DNA of 64,000 bases from Lentzea alba (GTDB taxonomy: Bacteria; Actinomycetota; Actinomycetes; Mycobacteriales; Pseudonocardiaceae). A model generated the notes under the pieces. The model was not told where the DNA came from. It did no database searches and saw nothing but the letters and a program-made list of their open reading frames with translations. Of this stretch, positions 34,489 through 43,277 are shown piece after piece. Where the stretch lies: the NCBI RefSeq assembly GCF_011067745.1, contig NZ_JAAMPJ010000017.1, positions 156,077 through 220,076 on the forward strand, written 5' to 3'. Position 1 is the stretch's first letter, and every line of letters begins with the position of its first letter. A program made the position numbers and the translations under genes.

Positions 34489-34950
34489 GTGAACGCACAT
34501 CTGCTCGCCACCATCGACCTGGCCACCCGCAACGTGGCCTCCGGCGGCGGCCCGTTCGGCGCGATGATCGTCCGCGACGGTCAGGTCATCGCCACCGGCG
34601 TCAACCAGGTGACGCCTGCTTTGGATCCCACCGCCCACGCCGAGGTCGTCGCGATCCGCGCGGCCTGCCAGGTGCTCGGTGACTTCAAGTTGACCGGCTG
34701 CACGCTCATCTCGTCGTGCGAGCCGTGTCCCCTGTGCTTGTCCGCGGCGCTCTGGGCGCGGGTGGACAAGGTCATCTACGCCGCCGACCGCGACGACGCG
34801 GCGGCGGCCGGGTTCGACGACCGCGAGTTCTACGAACTCTTCAGCAAGCCCCGTTCCGAATGGGACCTGCCCGTACTCCAGATCTCCACAGGCGAGGACA
34901 ACGCCCCGTTTACCGCGTGGATGTCCCTCACAAACCGTATCGATTACTGA
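34489..34950 (+). CDS. guaD: Guanine deaminase (cytidine-deaminase fold)
   Basis: The 153-aa protein has the zinc motifs HAEVVAIR (His50, Glu52) and SCEPCPLC (Cys80, Cys83) and matches the length of Bacillus subtilis GuaD. It converts guanine to xanthine. GTG 34489 follows GGAG at 34476-34479; earlier in-frame starts lie inside the Mo-subunit gene. It is unrelated in fold to the amidohydrolase two genes upstream, so the cluster holds two deaminases. Confidence 0.92.
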   Translation: MNAHLLATIDLATRNVASGGGPFGAMIVRDGQVIATGVNQVTPALDPTAHAEVVAIRAACQVLGDFKLTGCTLISSCEPCPLCLSAALWARVDKVIYAADRDDAAAAGFDDREFYELFSKPRSEWDLPVLQISTGEDNAPFTAWMSLTNRIDY

Positions 34951-35043
34951 CGGCCACAAGCCTGTCTAGCTGACCGGAGCTGCATCGCACAAACGCGTTC
35001 CGGCGTTGGAACGCGCCCACCGGCATGGGAAAGGCCGTCCTCC

Positions 35044-36450
35044 ATGACTCAGTTACGGAGCCGACAATCGACGTCGGCCCTCGACCAGTTCTTCCGCATC
35101 ACCGAACGTGGCAGCTCCTTGGGCCGTGAAGTTCGGGGCGGCATAACGACTTTCGTCGCGATGTCGTACATCGTGCTGCTGAACCCGCTGATCCTCGGTG
35201 CGTCCGCCGACATCACCGGCGCCAAGCTCACCATCGCCGAGATCACCACCGCCACCGCGCTGGCGGCCGGCGTGATGACCGTCCTGATGGGACTGGTGGG
35301 CAACGCCCCGCTGGCGATCGCCGCCGGACTCGGCGTGAACGGCGTGGTGGCGTTCCAGATGGCGCCGACCATGACGTGGGCGCAGGCCTTCGGTCTGGTG
35401 GTGCTCGAAGGCGTGTGCATCGTGATCATGGCCGCCTCCGGTGTCCGCGAACGGATCATCAACGCGATCCCCGAGCCGTTGAAGATCGCGATCACCGTGG
35501 GCATCGGCCTCTACATCGCGTTGGTGGGACTGGTTTCCGCCGGGTTCGTGACCCGCACGCCCGATGCCGTCGGGTCCACGGTCCCGGTCCGCATGGGCGT
35601 GGACGGCCACCTGAGCGGCTGGCCGATCGTGATCTTCTGCCTCGGCCTGCTGCTGATGATCGTGCTGATGGCCCGCGGTGTCCCCGGCGCCGTCCTGATC
35701 AGCATCGTCGTCGCGACCGCGGTGGCCGTGGTGGTGAACTCGGTGTTCACGATCAAGGGCTGGGGCCTGGTGACGCCCACGCTGCCCTCGTCCGTGGTGG
35801 GCTCACCGGACTTCGGGCTGTTCGGCCGGGTCGACCTGTTCGGCGGGTTCGTGTCGGCCGGCGTGATCGCCGCGACGATCTTCCTGTTCACCCTCGTGCT
35901 GTCGGGCTTCTTCGACGCGATGGGCACCATCACCTCGGTGTCCGACGAGGCGGGCCTCACCCGTGACGGTCGCGTGGAGGGTATGGGCAAGATCCTGATG
36001 GTGGACGGTGCCGGCGCGATCGCCGGTGGCGTCACGGGTTCGGCCCCGAACACCGTGTTCCTGGAGTCGGCGGCGGGCGTTGGCGAAGGCGCCCGAACCG
36101 GCCTGGCCTCGGTGGTCACCGGCGGTCTGTTCCTGGTGGCGCTGCTCTTCACGCCGCTGGCCACCGTCGTGCCCGCCCAGGCCGCGGCTCCGGCCCTGGT
36201 GGTGATCGGCGGTCTGATGATGACCCAGATCCGCCGAATCCCGTGGCAGGACACGGACTTCACCATCCCGGTGTTCCTGACGGTGGCGATCATCCCGTTC
36301 ACCTACTCGATCACCAACGGCATCGGCGCGGGCCTCGTGTCCTACGTCGTGCTGCGCGTCTGCAAGGGCCGCTGGCCGGGCTGGCTGATGACCGGCCTGG
36401 CCCTGATGTTCGCCGTGTACTTCGGCGTGGACGTGATCACCGGCAAGTGA
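35044..36450 (+). CDS. Purine permease (AzgA-type NCS2 family)
   Basis: The 468-aa protein has 12-14 membrane helices. The N-terminal REVRGGITTFVAMSYIVLLNPLIL and the later SGFFDAMGTITSVSDEAGL and GSAPNTVFLESAAGV segments are hallmarks of the AzgA branch that imports hypoxanthine, guanine and adenine by proton symport. It completes the route from purine uptake to HIU. A terminator follows its stop. Confidence 0.94.
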   Translation: MTQLRSRQSTSALDQFFRITERGSSLGREVRGGITTFVAMSYIVLLNPLILGASADITGAKLTIAEITTATALAAGVMTVLMGLVGNAPLAIAAGLGVNGVVAFQMAPTMTWAQAFGLVVLEGVCIVIMAASGVRERIINAIPEPLKIAITVGIGLYIALVGLVSAGFVTRTPDAVGSTVPVRMGVDGHLSGWPIVIFCLGLLLMIVLMARGVPGAVLISIVVATAVAVVVNSVFTIKGWGLVTPTLPSSVVGSPDFGLFGRVDLFGGFVSAGVIAATIFLFTLVLSGFFDAMGTITSVSDEAGLTRDGRVEGMGKILMVDGAGAIAGGVTGSAPNTVFLESAAGVGEGARTGLASVVTGGLFLVALLFTPLATVVPAQAAAPALVVIGGLMMTQIRRIPWQDTDFTIPVFLTVAIIPFTYSITNGIGAGLVSYVVLRVCKGRWPGWLMTGLALMFAVYFGVDVITGK

Positions 36451-36456
36451 CGCGCC

Positions 36457-36490
36457 GAGGTTCGGCCGGGCGGCCACCCGGCCGAACCTC
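36457..36490. terminator. 14-bp hairpin between permease and xdhC
   Basis: Arms 36457-36470 and 36477-36490 (GAGGTTCGGCCGGG and its complement) are perfect with a 6-nt loop. The hairpin ends 6 nt before the ribosome site of xdhC, so it may limit rather than stop transcription into xdhC. Confidence 0.75.
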
Positions 36491-36505
36491 AGATTGGGAG
36501 ACTCG

Positions 36506-37588
36506 ATGCGGGACCTGGCTTCAACCCTGCTGTCGTGGGACCGGTTCGCGGTCGCCTCGGTGGTGGCCGTGCGGGGCAGCGCACCACGCCCGGTCGGCGC
36601 CGCGATGGCGGTCGGCCCGTCGGGTGAGGTGATCGGCAGCGTGTCCGGCGGCTGCGTGGAGGCCGAGGTGTACGACCTGGCCTGCACGGTGCTGTCGACC
36701 TCTGAGCCTGCCTTGGCGACGTTCGGCTACTCCGACGACACGGCGTTCTCCGTCGGCCTGACGTGCGGCGGCTCGTTGGACGTCCTGGTGCAGCGCGACA
36801 GTCCTTCGTTGCGCGCGGCACTTCAGGCCTCTGTGGACGGACACCCGGTGTCGGTGTGCTTTTCTCATGAGGACCGTGTGTTCACCGAATCCTGGATGCC
36901 ACCACCACGCCTGCTGGTGTTCGGCGCCATCGACCACGCCGCCGCCGTGGCCGAGATCGGGCGTTTCCTCGGCTACCACGTGACGGTGTGCGATGCCCGC
37001 CCGATCTTCGCGACCGTTGAACGTTTTCCGGCGGCGCACTCCGTGGTCGTCGACTGGCCGCACCGCTACCTCGCTCGTACCCACACCGATTCCGACACCG
37101 CCGTGGTGGTGCTGACCCACGACCCGAAGTTCGACATCCCAGTGCTCTCGCAGGCGTTGTCGATGCCGCTGGCCTTCGTCGGCGCGCTGGGCTCCCGCCG
37201 CACCCACGCGGAACGCCTCGACCGGCTGTTGGAAGCGGGTGTGCCCAGCGCGGCGCTGTCCCGGCTGCGTTCACCGATCGGCCTCGACCTCGGCGGCCGC
37301 AGCCCGGCGGAGACCGCGGTGTCCATCGCCGCCGAACTGGTGGCCCTGCGCCACGGCGGCACCGGGCTGCCGCTGTCCTCACTGTCCTCGCCCATCCACC
37401 GGACCCAGGAGAGTCATGGCACTGATCTTTCTCAACGGCGGCGGCATGCGGGGCGGACCGCTGCACTCCCAGCTGCAGGGCACGCCGATGGTGTGCCGGG
37501 CGCGCAGTGCGGCCAAATACCGCTACTTCTCGGTGCGGGGGAAGTTCCCCGCGATGCACGAGTCGGGGTCGGCGTCCGTCGTCGGTGA
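36506..37588 (+). CDS. XdhC/CoxI-family molybdenum-enzyme maturation factor
   Basis: The protein contains an N-terminal XdhC_CoxI domain (about 1-80, with AVRGSAPRPVGAAMAVG and SGGCVEAEV) and a C-terminal Rossmann domain (about 135-290, with LLVFGAIDHAAAVA and GALGSRRTHAERL). XdhC delivers sulfurated molybdenum cofactor to xanthine dehydrogenase. The family domain ends near residue 304 (SPIHRTQ), but no stop occurs there and the frame stays open for 57 more codons inside the next gene, giving 360 aa. The ATG has GGGAG upstream. Confidence 0.88.
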   Translation: MRDLASTLLSWDRFAVASVVAVRGSAPRPVGAAMAVGPSGEVIGSVSGGCVEAEVYDLACTVLSTSEPALATFGYSDDTAFSVGLTCGGSLDVLVQRDSPSLRAALQASVDGHPVSVCFSHEDRVFTESWMPPPRLLVFGAIDHAAAVAEIGRFLGYHVTVCDARPIFATVERFPAAHSVVVDWPHRYLARTHTDSDTAVVVLTHDPKFDIPVLSQALSMPLAFVGALGSRRTHAERLDRLLEAGVPSAALSRLRSPIGLDLGGRSPAETAVSIAAELVALRHGGTGLPLSSLSSPIHRTQESHGTDLSQRRRHAGRTAALPAAGHADGVPGAQCGQIPLLLGAGEVPRDARVGVGVRRR

Positions 37589-37808
37589 GCTCTACGACCT
37601 GCCGCTGAAAGTCCTGCGCGACCACCTGGTCCCCGCCGAACCCCCGGAGCTGGAGATCGGCGTGATCGAACTGGAAGACGGCAGCGCCGCCCTCGCCACC
37701 GTCCTGCGCGACGCCGTCCTGTCCGACCCGTCACTGCTCCAATCGGGTGACATCCGAGACATCTCGTATCTGGGTGACTGGCGGGAGTTCTTACATCGCG
37801 AGGGGTGA
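37416..37808 (+). CDS. Gamma-glutamylcyclotransferase-like/allophanate hydrolase C-domain protein
   Basis: The 130-aa protein begins with LIFLNGGGMRGGPLH, the signature of the GGCT-like domain that forms the C-terminus of allophanate hydrolases (AtzF) and also occurs alone in actinomycetes. AKYRYFSV and GELYDLPL are further family motifs. ATG 37416 has AGGAG (37407-37411). It overlaps the end of the xdhC frame by 173 nt in another frame. Its role beside purine genes is unknown; purine-derived ureides are one possibility. Confidence 0.85.
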   Translation: MALIFLNGGGMRGGPLHSQLQGTPMVCRARSAAKYRYFSVRGKFPAMHESGSASVVGELYDLPLKVLRDHLVPAEPPELEIGVIELEDGSAALATVLRDAVLSDPSLLQSGDIRDISYLGDWREFLHREG

Positions 37809-37835
37809 GGGAGTGGCAAGGGGGAGTTGCCGCAG

Positions 37836-37867
37836 GCGGCGGGACCAACTTCGGTCGGTCCCGCCGC
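37836..37867. terminator. 11-bp hairpin between convergent genes
   Basis: Arms 37836-37846 (GCGGCGGGACC) and 37857-37867 are perfectly complementary with a 10-nt loop. It lies between the GGCT-like gene and the convergent response regulator gene. Confidence 0.75.
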
Positions 37868-37876
37868 GGGGGGATC

Positions 37877-38500
37877 TCACCGCTCCCGGCTCCGCAGCAG
37901 CCCGCGCTCGTACGCCACCGCGACGGCCGCCGCCCGATCCGAGACCCCGAGCTTCGCGTAGACGTGCAGCAGATGGGTCTTCACCGTCGCCTCGCTGATG
38001 AACAGCGCCGCCGCCACCGCCCGGTTCGTGGACCCCTTCGCGACCAGCGTCAACACGTCGAGCTCCCGAGTGGACAACGCCTCGGTCGCCGGCTCGCGCA
38101 CCTGCCCCAGCAGCCGCGTCGCCACCGCGGGCGACAACACGGCCTCGCCCGCGTGAGCGGACCGGATGGCCCGCTGCAACTCGTCGCGCGGGGTGTCCTT
38201 CAACAGGTAGCCGGTGGCCCCGGCCTTGATGGCCGGCAACACGTCCCGGTCCGTGTCGTAGGTGGTGAGCACCAGCACCCGGCACGGGTGGCCACGCAGA
38301 CGTTCGATCGCGGACAGCCCGTCGCTCCCAGGCATGCGCAGGTCCATGAGCACGACGTCCGGCGACACCGCCGTGACGACGGCGACGGCCTCGTCGCCCG
38401 ACGCGGCCTCGCCCACGACCTTGAAGTCGGCCGCGGCGAGCATGCCGCGCAACCCGTCGCGGACCACGGGGTGGTCGTCGACGATGACCAGCCGGATCAC
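37877..38500 (-). CDS. NarL-family response regulator
   Basis: The 207-aa protein has a receiver domain (1-120) with DD at 8-9, phospho-acceptor Asp53 (LMDLRMPG) and the Lys in LLKD, followed by a LuxR-type helix-turn-helix (about 142-200, with LSTRELDVLTLVAKGSTNRA and EATVKTHLLHVYAKLGV). GTG 38500 gives the normal length. It follows the histidine kinase gene and with it probably controls the ABC exporter genes upstream, as in LiaRS-like antibiotic-sensing modules. Confidence 0.93.
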   Translation of the reverse strand: MIRLVIVDDHPVVRDGLRGMLAAADFKVVGEAASGDEAVAVVTAVSPDVVLMDLRMPGSDGLSAIERLRGHPCRVLVLTTYDTDRDVLPAIKAGATGYLLKDTPRDELQRAIRSAHAGEAVLSPAVATRLLGQVREPATEALSTRELDVLTLVAKGSTNRAVAAALFISEATVKTHLLHVYAKLGVSDRAAAVAVAYERGLLRSRER

Positions 38501-38639
38501 GCGGGCACCCGCACCGTCATGACGCCGCGGCGGGCAGCAAAGCCGCCCCCGCACGCCGAACACACCAGATCCACGCCCCACCTCCGCGATCCCGCCACAC
38601 CACTCACGCCGGGCCCCCCGCTGCCGTCCACCGCATCAC

Positions 38640-39800
38640 TCACGCCGGCACCCGCGCCGAGACCGCCGTCCCCGCGCCCGGCTCCGACTCCACGAACAGC
38701 GCCCCGGACAACCGGTGCACGCGGTGCCGCATCGCCGACAGCCCGAAGCCCTGCGACGGCGTGGCGAGGTCGAAGCCCACCCCGTCGTCGCGCACGTCCA
38801 GGGTCACCACGTCGTCCATGTACGACAGGGTCAGGCCGACGCGCGACGCTGAGGCGTGCTTGGCCACGTTCGCCAGGGCTTCCTGGGCCGTGCGCAGCAG
38901 GGCGACCTCTACCTCGGGGTGCATCACGCGCACGGAACCGGTCAGCGTGACCGACACCGGCACGCCGTAGACCGTGGACCACCCCGAGGCCACCTCGTCG
39001 AGCGCTTCGGGCAGGGCCGCGGAGTCCAGCGCGGGCGGGCGGAGCGCGTGCACCGAGCGGCGGGCTTCGGCCAGGTTCGAGCGCGCCAGGTCGGCCGACA
39101 CCGACACGCGGCGTTCCCAGTCGGAGGCGGTGGCCGCCGACAGTTGCGTGATGATGCCCGTCAGGCCTTGGGCCAGCGTGTCGTGGATCTCGCGGGCCAT
39201 GCGGTGCCGCTCGTCCTGCACGCCCGCCTCGTGCGCCTGCACCAGCAGTTGGGCGTGGAGGCCCTCGTTCTCCTCCAGCAGTTCCTTGCGCAGGCGGGAC
39301 TGTTCGGTTGTCACGTGGCCGACGAACGTGAAGGTGCACGCGAGCACCACGAACACCAGCGCCAGCAGCCAGAAGGCAGGCCTCTCCGCCGCGGGTGGGT
39401 AGCCGCCGAACAACGACAACGTCGCCAGCACGGCCGTCAGCGCCACCACGAAGAACATCCAGCGGCCGCGCAGCAGTTCGCTCGCGTAGATGTAGACCGC
39501 GTACGACACCGCGCCGAACACCTGCTCGCGCAAGCCCAGCACGCCGTAGAACAGGACCATGCCGCCGACGAACACGGCCATGAGTTCCGCACGGCTGTGC
39601 CACGCGGGGTGCAGCGTGAACCACCACGCCATCCACGCGTAACCGAACGCCACCATGCCGTAGGTGACCCAACGCTCCGAGGCCGAGTGCACGGTGAAGA
39701 TCGAGTACATCACCGTGGTCACGGTCAGCACGAAGTACGGGATCCCGTGCGCGATGAATGCGAGCCTGCGCTCCCACCTGTCCAAGGCGGCCATGTCCAC
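38640..39800 (-). CDS. Sensor histidine kinase (HisKA_3 type)
   Basis: The 386-aa protein has about six N-terminal membrane helices (15-165), a coiled coil (about 165-195), the HisKA_3 dimerisation domain with phospho-acceptor His206 in REIHDTLAQG, and an HATPase domain (TAQEALANVAKHA; DVRDDGVGFD; GFGLSAMRHRV). No extracytoplasmic sensor domain is present, so it is an intramembrane-sensing kinase, as is typical for cell-envelope or antibiotic stress. The start is 3 nt after the permease stop. Confidence 0.93.
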   Translation of the reverse strand: MDMAALDRWERRLAFIAHGIPYFVLTVTTVMYSIFTVHSASERWVTYGMVAFGYAWMAWWFTLHPAWHSRAELMAVFVGGMVLFYGVLGLREQVFGAVSYAVYIYASELLRGRWMFFVVALTAVLATLSLFGGYPPAAERPAFWLLALVFVVLACTFTFVGHVTTEQSRLRKELLEENEGLHAQLLVQAHEAGVQDERHRMAREIHDTLAQGLTGIITQLSAATASDWERRVSVSADLARSNLAEARRSVHALRPPALDSAALPEALDEVASGWSTVYGVPVSVTLTGSVRVMHPEVEVALLRTAQEALANVAKHASASRVGLTLSYMDDVVTLDVRDDGVGFDLATPSQGFGLSAMRHRVHRLSGALFVESEPGAGTAVSARVPA

Positions 39801-39803
39801 GAG

Positions 39804-40532
39804 CTACCCCCAGCGGAACGTTCTGGCCGCGACGGTACCCGCCACGAGGCTCACCAGCCCCATGATCGCGAGATGCCTCCAGTCCGGCGCGCTGCCGAGC
39901 CACGCCTGTTGCAGCGCCTCCACACCGGGAGGCGTGTACGAGCCGATCGCCTGAACCACCGAGGGCAGCATGAACCGCGGCAGGTACACGCCGCCGAAGA
40001 ACATCAGCAGCATGAACACCACCGTCGCCCAGCCACCGGCCGTCCGCGCGTTCGGGGCCAGTGCGGCGATCACCAGGCCCAGCGCGAACGTCCCCGCGCC
40101 TCCCAGCACCACGGCACACGCCAGGCCGAGTGGATGGTGAGGCAGGTCGACGCCGAAAACGACGTACCCGACCAGGATGGTGAGCAGCACCGACAAGATC
40201 GCCGCGGCGAAGTTGACCACCAGTTGTCCCACGAGCAACCGCGCCGGATGCATGGGCGTCGTGGACAGCCGGCGCAACACACCCTTCTCCCGGTACGTCG
40301 CCACGACCGCCGGCAGGCGTTGCAACCCGATGAACACCAACGTGAGCACGACCAACGACGACATGTAGCCGTCGATGAACCGAAGCCCGCCGAACTCCGG
40401 CGCGGGCGTGCGCAAAGCAGGCACGGCCCCCAACACCAAGAGCAACAGGGACGGGAACAACAGCGAGAACAACGAGTTCAGCCGATCGCGAACGAACAGC
40501 CGAGCTTCCACCTCAATGATCTTCAGCACCAC
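39804..40532 (-). CDS. ABC-2 type exporter permease
   Basis: The 242-aa membrane protein has six helices and the ABC-2 layout: cytoplasmic N-terminal EARLFVRDRL, a coupling segment YREKGVLRRLSTTPM and a C-terminal helix pair with LPRFMLPSVVQAIGSYTPPGVEALQ. YREKGVLRRL is typical of DrrB/NatB-like drug or natural-product exporters. The GTG start overlaps the ATPase gene by 20 nt. It pairs with the ATPase upstream. Confidence 0.9.
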   Translation of the reverse strand: MVLKIIEVEARLFVRDRLNSLFSLLFPSLLLLVLGAVPALRTPAPEFGGLRFIDGYMSSLVVLTLVFIGLQRLPAVVATYREKGVLRRLSTTPMHPARLLVGQLVVNFAAAILSVLLTILVGYVVFGVDLPHHPLGLACAVVLGGAGTFALGLVIAALAPNARTAGGWATVVFMLLMFFGGVYLPRFMLPSVVQAIGSYTPPGVEALQQAWLGSAPDWRHLAIMGLVSLVAGTVAARTFRWG

Positions 40533-41406
40533 TACCCCCGGTCAGCTCGACGTAGGCGTCGTCCAGCGAAACCTGGTCGACGCGGAGTTGCCGCGCCACG
40601 ATCTGCTTGCGCGCCAACAAAGAAGTCACCGCGTGCACAAGGTTCTCCGACCCGCTGACGACGATCTGCTCCCCCACCGACGAAACGCCGGTGACCTCCG
40701 GCAGCGCCTCCAGCAGCGTCACGTCCAGCGCAACGGAAGGCACGAACCTCACGCGCGTCGACCCGTCCACCCGCGACACCAGTCCGGAAGGCGTGTCCAG
40801 CGCGGCGATCCGTCCGTCGCGAAACACCGCCACCCGGTCGCAGAGCCGCTCGGCCTCCTCCATGAAGTGCGTGACCAGCACGATCGTCACGCCGGCCGAG
40901 CGCACCTCCTCGATGACCGACCACGTGTCCCGCCGCGCCTGCGGGTCCAGCCCCGTCGTCAGCTCGTCGAGAATCGCCACCCGTGGCGACCCGATCAACG
41001 CCAGCGCGATCGACAGCCGCTGCTTCAACCCACCGGACAGCTGCCCGAACTCCGCCTTCAGATGCGCCGACAGCCCCAGCCGGGCGGACCAGTCCGCCGG
41101 CGTCGGGTAGAACGACGAGAACAGCGACAAAGCCTCGCTGACCCGAATCCGTTCGGGAAGTTCCGACGACTGCAGCTGCACCCCGATCGCCGACCGCACG
41201 TCCGCGGGCGCCCGCCCCAGCACGGACACGCTCCCCCGGTCCGCCTTGCGCAGCCCCGCCACGCACTCGACGGTCGTCGTCTTGCCGGCCCCGTTCGGCC
41301 CCAGGATGCCGAAGATCTCCCCCTCGGCGACCTCGAAGGACACCGCGTCCACCGCGATCTTCGGCCCGTACCTCTTGCCGAGGTCGCGCACTTCGATGAT
41401 TGCCAT
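40513..41406 (-). CDS. ABC exporter ATP-binding protein
   Basis: The 297-aa ATPase has Walker A GPNGAGKT (36-43), a Q-loop after GVQLQ, the signature LSGGLKQRL, Walker B VAILDE with the D-loop TTGLDP, and the switch His in LVTHFMEEAE. It has a C-terminal extension of the DrrA type. ATG 41406 opens an operon ATPase-permease-kinase-regulator. The substrate is unknown; hydrophobic antibiotics or lipids are usual for this group. Confidence 0.94.
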   Translation of the reverse strand: MAIIEVRDLGKRYGPKIAVDAVSFEVAEGEIFGILGPNGAGKTTTVECVAGLRKADRGSVSVLGRAPADVRSAIGVQLQSSELPERIRVSEALSLFSSFYPTPADWSARLGLSAHLKAEFGQLSGGLKQRLSIALALIGSPRVAILDELTTGLDPQARRDTWSVIEEVRSAGVTIVLVTHFMEEAERLCDRVAVFRDGRIAALDTPSGLVSRVDGSTRVRFVPSVALDVTLLEALPEVTGVSSVGEQIVVSGSENLVHAVTSLLARKQIVARQLRVDQVSLDDAYVELTGGSGAEDH

Positions 41407-41464
41407 GCCACCAACGATCGGGCAGCACCACAAGAAGATCATCGAACAGCCGGCGACACCCGGA

Positions 41465-42391
41465 TCAACCAATCGGTTGATGCCGCTGCTCAGTCTCCAG
41501 AACGGCGGCACGCAGCGCGCCGGCCAACCGCGCAACAGGCTCCGGCACCGGTCCGGGCAGCCGCGCCAGCAGAATCCGGCGCTGTTCGGCTGGCCCGTCC
41601 CGGACGGGCAGGACCCGCACTCCGTCCGGCACCACGAGCGCGGCGGGCACCGTCGTGATCCCCAGCCCCGCCGCGACCAGCTGCAGCTTCGCCAGCCAGT
41701 CACGGGCGGTGTGCGCGACGACGGGCCGCTCGCCCAGTCCCGGCCACACCCCCATCACCAGCGGATCGCCCGGTCCGGCGATCCAGCGCTGTCCCCGCAG
41801 CTCCACGAGGTCGACGAAGTCGTTGCGCGCCAACGGATGTGCAGCCGGAAACGCCACCCGCAGGCTACGTTCGACCAACACCTCGGTCTCCAGCGCGGGC
41901 GTCTCGTCGTCGGGCGCACGAAACGGCGGTGACGACGCGATCAACGCAACGTCCAACGTGCCCGCACGCAACGCACGCACCAACGCCGGTGTGCTGCCCT
42001 CACGCGTCACAACGCTGATGGACGGATGCGTCCGCCCCAACGACACCAGCGCCTGAGGCACCAGCCACGCTCCGGCCGTGGCGAACCACCCGAGCCGAAC
42101 CTTGCTCTCGTCCTCCCCCGGCAGCCCGGCCAGTTCGCGCGCCGCCGCGTCGACCTGGTCGACCACGAGCGCCGCGTGCCGCAACACGAGCCGCCCGGCC
42201 GCGGTGAGCCGGACACCGTCGTGACGCCGCTCCAGCAACGGGCTCCCCGCTGCCCGTTCCAGCGCCGCGATCTGCCGCGACACGGCCGACTGCGTGTACC
42301 CGAGCGCGGTGGCCGCCGCGGTCAGCGTGCCCCGCTCGGCCGCCTCGCGGAACACCCGGAGAGCGACCAGCGACGCGTCGGTGAAGGCCAT
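41465..42391 (-). CDS. LysR-family transcriptional regulator
   Basis: The 308-aa protein has an N-terminal winged helix-turn-helix (about 5-65, with AAATALGYTQSAVSRQIAALE) and a periplasmic-binding-protein-like effector domain (about 92-300). It is divergent from an SDR gene with a 70-nt gap, the usual arrangement in which a LysR protein controls its neighbour. The effector cannot be predicted. Confidence 0.93.
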   Translation of the reverse strand: MAFTDASLVALRVFREAAERGTLTAAATALGYTQSAVSRQIAALERAAGSPLLERRHDGVRLTAAGRLVLRHAALVVDQVDAAARELAGLPGEDESKVRLGWFATAGAWLVPQALVSLGRTHPSISVVTREGSTPALVRALRAGTLDVALIASSPPFRAPDDETPALETEVLVERSLRVAFPAAHPLARNDFVDLVELRGQRWIAGPGDPLVMGVWPGLGERPVVAHTARDWLAKLQLVAAGLGITTVPAALVVPDGVRVLPVRDGPAEQRRILLARLPGPVPEPVARLAGALRAAVLETEQRHQPIG

Positions 42392-42461
42392 GACGTCTAC
42401 GCATACCCCGGTTGAGATTCTTTCGCTACTCGCATGACCGGCATCGGCCTAGTTTCGGGTC

Positions 42462-43277
42462 ATGACAGTCGCACTCGTCACCGGCGCCACCCAGGGCCTC
42501 GGCCGCGCCCTGGTCGAAGGACTCGCGCAACGGCTGGAGCCCACCGACACCGTCTACCTCACCGGCCGTGACAGGAACCGGGTCAGCGCCGCCGTCCAGA
42601 CCGTGCAGGGCCGCGCCAGGGTCCGCGGCGAACTCCTCGACGTCGCGGACCCCGACGCCGCGACCGAACTCGCCCGGCAGCTCGGAGAACGCCACGGCGG
42701 CATCGACATCGTCTTCGGCAACGCCGTCATGCGCATCGGCCCCGACGACAACCCGCGCGAGATCATCGACACCTACACCCAGGTCAACAACTTCGGCACC
42801 ACGAGGCTGCTCCGAGCCTTCGCGCCGATCCTCAACGACAACGGCAGGTTGCTCGTGGTCGCCAGCTCACTGGGCACGCTCCACCACCTCGCACCGGTGC
42901 TGCACAAGCGGTTCACCGAACCGTCCTCTTTGGACGAGATCGACGAGCAGATCGCGAACTGGCGCGACAGCACGAAAGAAGGCCGCGCGGGCGCGTGGCC
43001 CGCCTTCGTCAACATCCCGTCCAAGATCGGCCAGGTCGCCGCGGTTCGCGTGCTCGCACACCAACGCAGGCAAAGCGACGAACGACGGGGCGTCCTGATC
43101 GCCGCCGTCTGCCCGGGAATGATCAACACACCCACGTCCGCGCTGTGGTGGGACGTCAGCACCGCGCCCACCCCGGCGCAGGCCGCGACCGCGTTGCTGG
43201 ACCTCGCCCTGAACCCGGTCGAGCCCGAGCACCACGGCGAGCTCGTCCGCGACGGCCAGGTGGTCCCGTTCAGCTGA
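42462..43277 (+). CDS. SDR-fold protein lacking the catalytic tyrosine
   Basis: The 271-aa protein aligns with carbonyl-reductase-type SDRs: TGATQGLG (7-14), an Asp after the fourth strand (LLDVAD), NN at 109-110, SS at 135-136 and CPGMINT. At the active site the usual Tyr-x-x-x-Lys is replaced by Asn184-x-x-x-Lys188 (NIPSK), and NNAG is changed to GNAV. It may bind NAD(P) but should be a poor oxidoreductase; a sensor or binding role is possible. It lies opposite the LysR gene and is its likely target. Confidence 0.85.
   Translation: MTVALVTGATQGLGRALVEGLAQRLEPTDTVYLTGRDRNRVSAAVQTVQGRARVRGELLDVADPDAATELARQLGERHGGIDIVFGNAVMRIGPDDNPREIIDTYTQVNNFGTTRLLRAFAPILNDNGRLLVVASSLGTLHHLAPVLHKRFTEPSSLDEIDEQIANWRDSTKEGRAGAWPAFVNIPSKIGQVAAVRVLAHQRRQSDERRGVLIAAVCPGMINTPTSALWWDVSTAPTPAQAATALLDLALNPVEPEHHGELVRDGQVVPFS

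Noticed and set aside
38497..40119. 540-codon minus-strand frame across the histidine kinase gene
   Set aside because: It is out of frame with the kinase, has Arg/Gly/Ala shadow composition and no motif; only its last few codons resemble the kinase end, reported as a separate observation.
42392..42461. T-N11-A LysR box between the LysR and SDR genes
   Set aside because: Only weak half-site matches were found; no convincing inverted repeat of the right spacing.
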